Assembly: GCA_004028745.1 (NCBI GenBank)
Contig: RAZP01000029.1
Span: forward strand, 4,405-68,404
Length of the DNA: 64,000 nt
Reading direction: 5' to 3'
DNA from: Prosthecochloris sp.
GTDB taxonomy: Bacteria > Bacteroidota > Chlorobiia > Chlorobiales > Chlorobiaceae
Part shown: piece by piece, positions 62,481-64,000 of the stretch
Position numbering within the stretch: position 1 is the stretch's first letter
Layout: each line of letters begins with the position of its first letter
Position numbers and translations under genes: made by a program
The notes under the pieces: model-generated
What the model was told of the DNA's origin: nothing
Databases searched by the model: none
The model's input: the letters and a program-made list of their open reading frames with translations, nothing else

Positions 62481-64000
62481 ATGAAAAACAAGGATACACT
62501 TGCGGGCTTTTTCGTTATTACTGCAATTGCTTTTGCAGTTGGCTGGTTTGTATATGGCTGGTTTTCAATTGGTGAATATGACCAGAGATCAGAAAGCGAT
62601 AAGACCGAGCAGAGTATCGATGCCGGTGGCATTCAAATCGGCGGAGATCCCGTGATCAGAGAAATGGCGGATATGCTGGATATGCTGAAAAAGTCCGATG
62701 ATGTAAGCACTCTGAACAATCTTGCCAAATTACTCCAATATCAGGGCAAGTATGCTGAAGCTGTGCAGCTATACAAGCGAGCGCTGCAGATCCGTGAAAG
62801 AGAGCTTGGTCCGGAGCATCCCGATGTTGCCGAAAGCCTGAACAATCTGGCTGTATTGCTTGTTTACGACGGCAAGTATGCTGAAGCCCAACCGCTTTAC
62901 CGTCGTGCGTTGCAGATCCGTGAAAAAAAGCTTGGTCCGAATCATCTTAAAGTAGCCGAGAGTTTAAACGATCTGGCTGAATTACGCTACTTGCAGGATA
63001 AGTATGCTGAAGCCGATTTGCTATGCCAGCGTGCACTGCAGATCCGTGAAAGAGAGCTTGGACCGGATCATCCCGAAGTGGCCGAGAGTTTGAATAATCT
63101 GGCTGAATTGCGTTACATCCTTAATTATGCTGAAGCCGAACAACTAGTGAGACGTGCACTGCAGATCCGTGAAAGAGCGCTTGGACCGGATCATCCCGAA
63201 GTGGCAGAGAGCCTGAACAATCTGGCCGAGTGGCTTATTGGAGAGTTCAAGTATCAGGAAGCCGAACAACTAGTGAGACGTGCGCTACAGATCCATGAAA
63301 AAGAGCTTGGGCCGGATCATCCTGAAATGACCAGAAGCCTGAACAATCTGGCGGGGGTGCATATATTTCAGGACAAGTATTCAGAAGCCGAGAAGCTGAG
63401 CCGTCGTGCATTGTCAATCAACGAAAAAGCATTGGGAGAAGAGCATCCCGTTTTCGCAGAAAATCTTGGATTTCTGTCTGTATGTCTTCTATTGCAGGAT
63501 AAATATACCGAGGCTGAACGACTGAGCCGTCGCGCGTTGTCAATCAGCGAAAAAGCATTAGGAAAAGAGCACTCCGATAGATCATATCTCCTTGAAATTT
63601 TGGCTTTATCGTTAGGAGTTCAAGGCAACTATGCAGAAGCCGAAACGTTATGCCGTCTTGCGCTGTCAATCAACGAAAAAGCATTCGGAAAGGAGCATTT
63701 CCTTCTAGGGTCCCCACTTAAGATTTTGGCTTTATTGCTTCAGGAGCAGGGTAAGTATTTAGAAGCTGAAGCGTTATACCGCCGAGGGCTGTCAATCAGC
63801 GTAAAAGCATACGGTGAAGAGCATGCTGACGTTGCTAATCGTCTGAAAGACCTGGCTATGTTTTATTTCGAGCAAGGCAGGTATGCTGAAGCCGAATCGC
63901 TTTTGCAGCATGCGCTGCGGATCAGCGAAAAAGCATTGGGGAAATCGCATCCATTTACAGTTAAGGTTAAAAGTAACCTTACAAACGTAGACAAGAAGAT
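62481..64000 (+). CDS. Membrane-anchored TPR-repeat protein (partial, runs off the end)
   Basis: From ATG 62481 the frame stays open to the end of the window (506 residues seen). A short N-terminal hydrophobic segment (8-26) anchors it, followed by a linker and ten TPR units of 41-42 residues in the kinesin-light-chain style (YAEAEQLVRRALQIRERALG, DHPEVAESLNNLAEL). One unit is a residue short. The last residues visible (KSNLTNVDKK) look like the end, so only a few codons are probably missing. Such proteins are scaffolds for protein contacts; no partner is known. The DNA repeat follows the protein repeat. Confidence 0.88.
   Translation, partial: MKNKDTLAGFFVITAIAFAVGWFVYGWFSIGEYDQRSESDKTEQSIDAGGIQIGGDPVIREMADMLDMLKKSDDVSTLNNLAKLLQYQGKYAEAVQLYKRALQIRERELGPEHPDVAESLNNLAVLLVYDGKYAEAQPLYRRALQIREKKLGPNHLKVAESLNDLAELRYLQDKYAEADLLCQRALQIRERELGPDHPEVAESLNNLAELRYILNYAEAEQLVRRALQIRERALGPDHPEVAESLNNLAEWLIGEFKYQEAEQLVRRALQIHEKELGPDHPEMTRSLNNLAGVHIFQDKYSEAEKLSRRALSINEKALGEEHPVFAENLGFLSVCLLLQDKYTEAERLSRRALSISEKALGKEHSDRSYLLEILALSLGVQGNYAEAETLCRLALSINEKAFGKEHFLLGSPLKILALLLQEQGKYLEAEALYRRGLSISVKAYGEEHADVANRLKDLAMFYFEQGRYAEAESLLQHALRISEKALGKSHPFTVKVKSNLTNVDKK

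Noticed and set aside
62700..63990. Regular direct repeats of about 126 bp, considered as a CRISPR or satellite array
   Set aside because: The period equals 42 codons, the frame is open throughout and the units are TPR motifs, so the DNA repeat follows from the protein.

Overview
The window comes from a green sulfur bacterium (Chlorobiaceae). The strongest marker is an intact fmoA gene (208-1311, minus strand) encoding the Fenna-Matthews-Olson bacteriochlorophyll a protein, with its chlorophyll-ligating histidines in the expected places. A PucC/LhaA-type (BCD family) transporter and a flavodoxin fused to a protochlorophyllide-reductase C-terminal domain also fit a phototroph. The FMO sequence resembles that of Prosthecochloris, but genus is an inference. 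Most of the window is ordinary chromosomal housekeeping sequence of moderate GC.

Layout. 1-23.5 kb: fmoA, lnt, a sigma-54 activator, a SPOR protein, ispE, a nitrilase-family amidohydrolase, a purine permease, a 2-Cys peroxiredoxin, proS, prmC, the hrcA-grpE-dnaJ heat-shock group, the flavodoxin/PCP_red protein, gap, mpl, an MFS transporter, lolD and proA. 23.5-38.4 kb is an accessory zone: a VanZ-like membrane protein overlapping an OB-fold lipoprotein-like protein, a small tandem-repeat cysteine protein, a broken C69 dipeptidase gene, a very AT-rich B12-binding radical SAM gene, a phospholipase D-like protein, a three-gene Cus-type copper/silver efflux operon (outer-membrane channel, adaptor, RND pump) followed by rhodanese and cupin genes, and an MntA/HepT toxin-antitoxin pair. 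38.4-59.3 kb returns to core genes: proB, an SMR pump, a cation/proton antiporter, a Fur-family regulator, an MscS channel, def-fmt-lepA, lepB, trpE, an HtrA protease, greA, tpiA, thiC behind a TPP riboswitch, tag, the BCD transporter and a radical SAM enzyme. 59.3-64 kb holds an unrecognised Cys-tailed protein, a secreted alpha/beta hydrolase, a FISUMP lipoprotein, a probable gene remnant and a large TPR protein running off the end.

The most distinctive non-coding feature is a family of at least six dispersed, imperfectly palindromic elements (about 90-150 bp, ends reading GGCACCTCTATTAATTTGT or its inverse) at 3.2, 23.7, 28.2, 37.4, 52.4 and 55.8 kb. They have no coding capacity and look like MITE or fold-back repeats. 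They border parts of the accessory zone, supply the stop codon of the AT-rich radical SAM gene, and one lies between the TPP aptamer and thiC. Three other intergenic repeat types are present: TTGTTGA-rich tracts, a TAATCGTAATCG-containing repeat, and GGGGC...GCCC hairpins. No tRNA, rRNA, CRISPR array or complete insertion sequence was seen.
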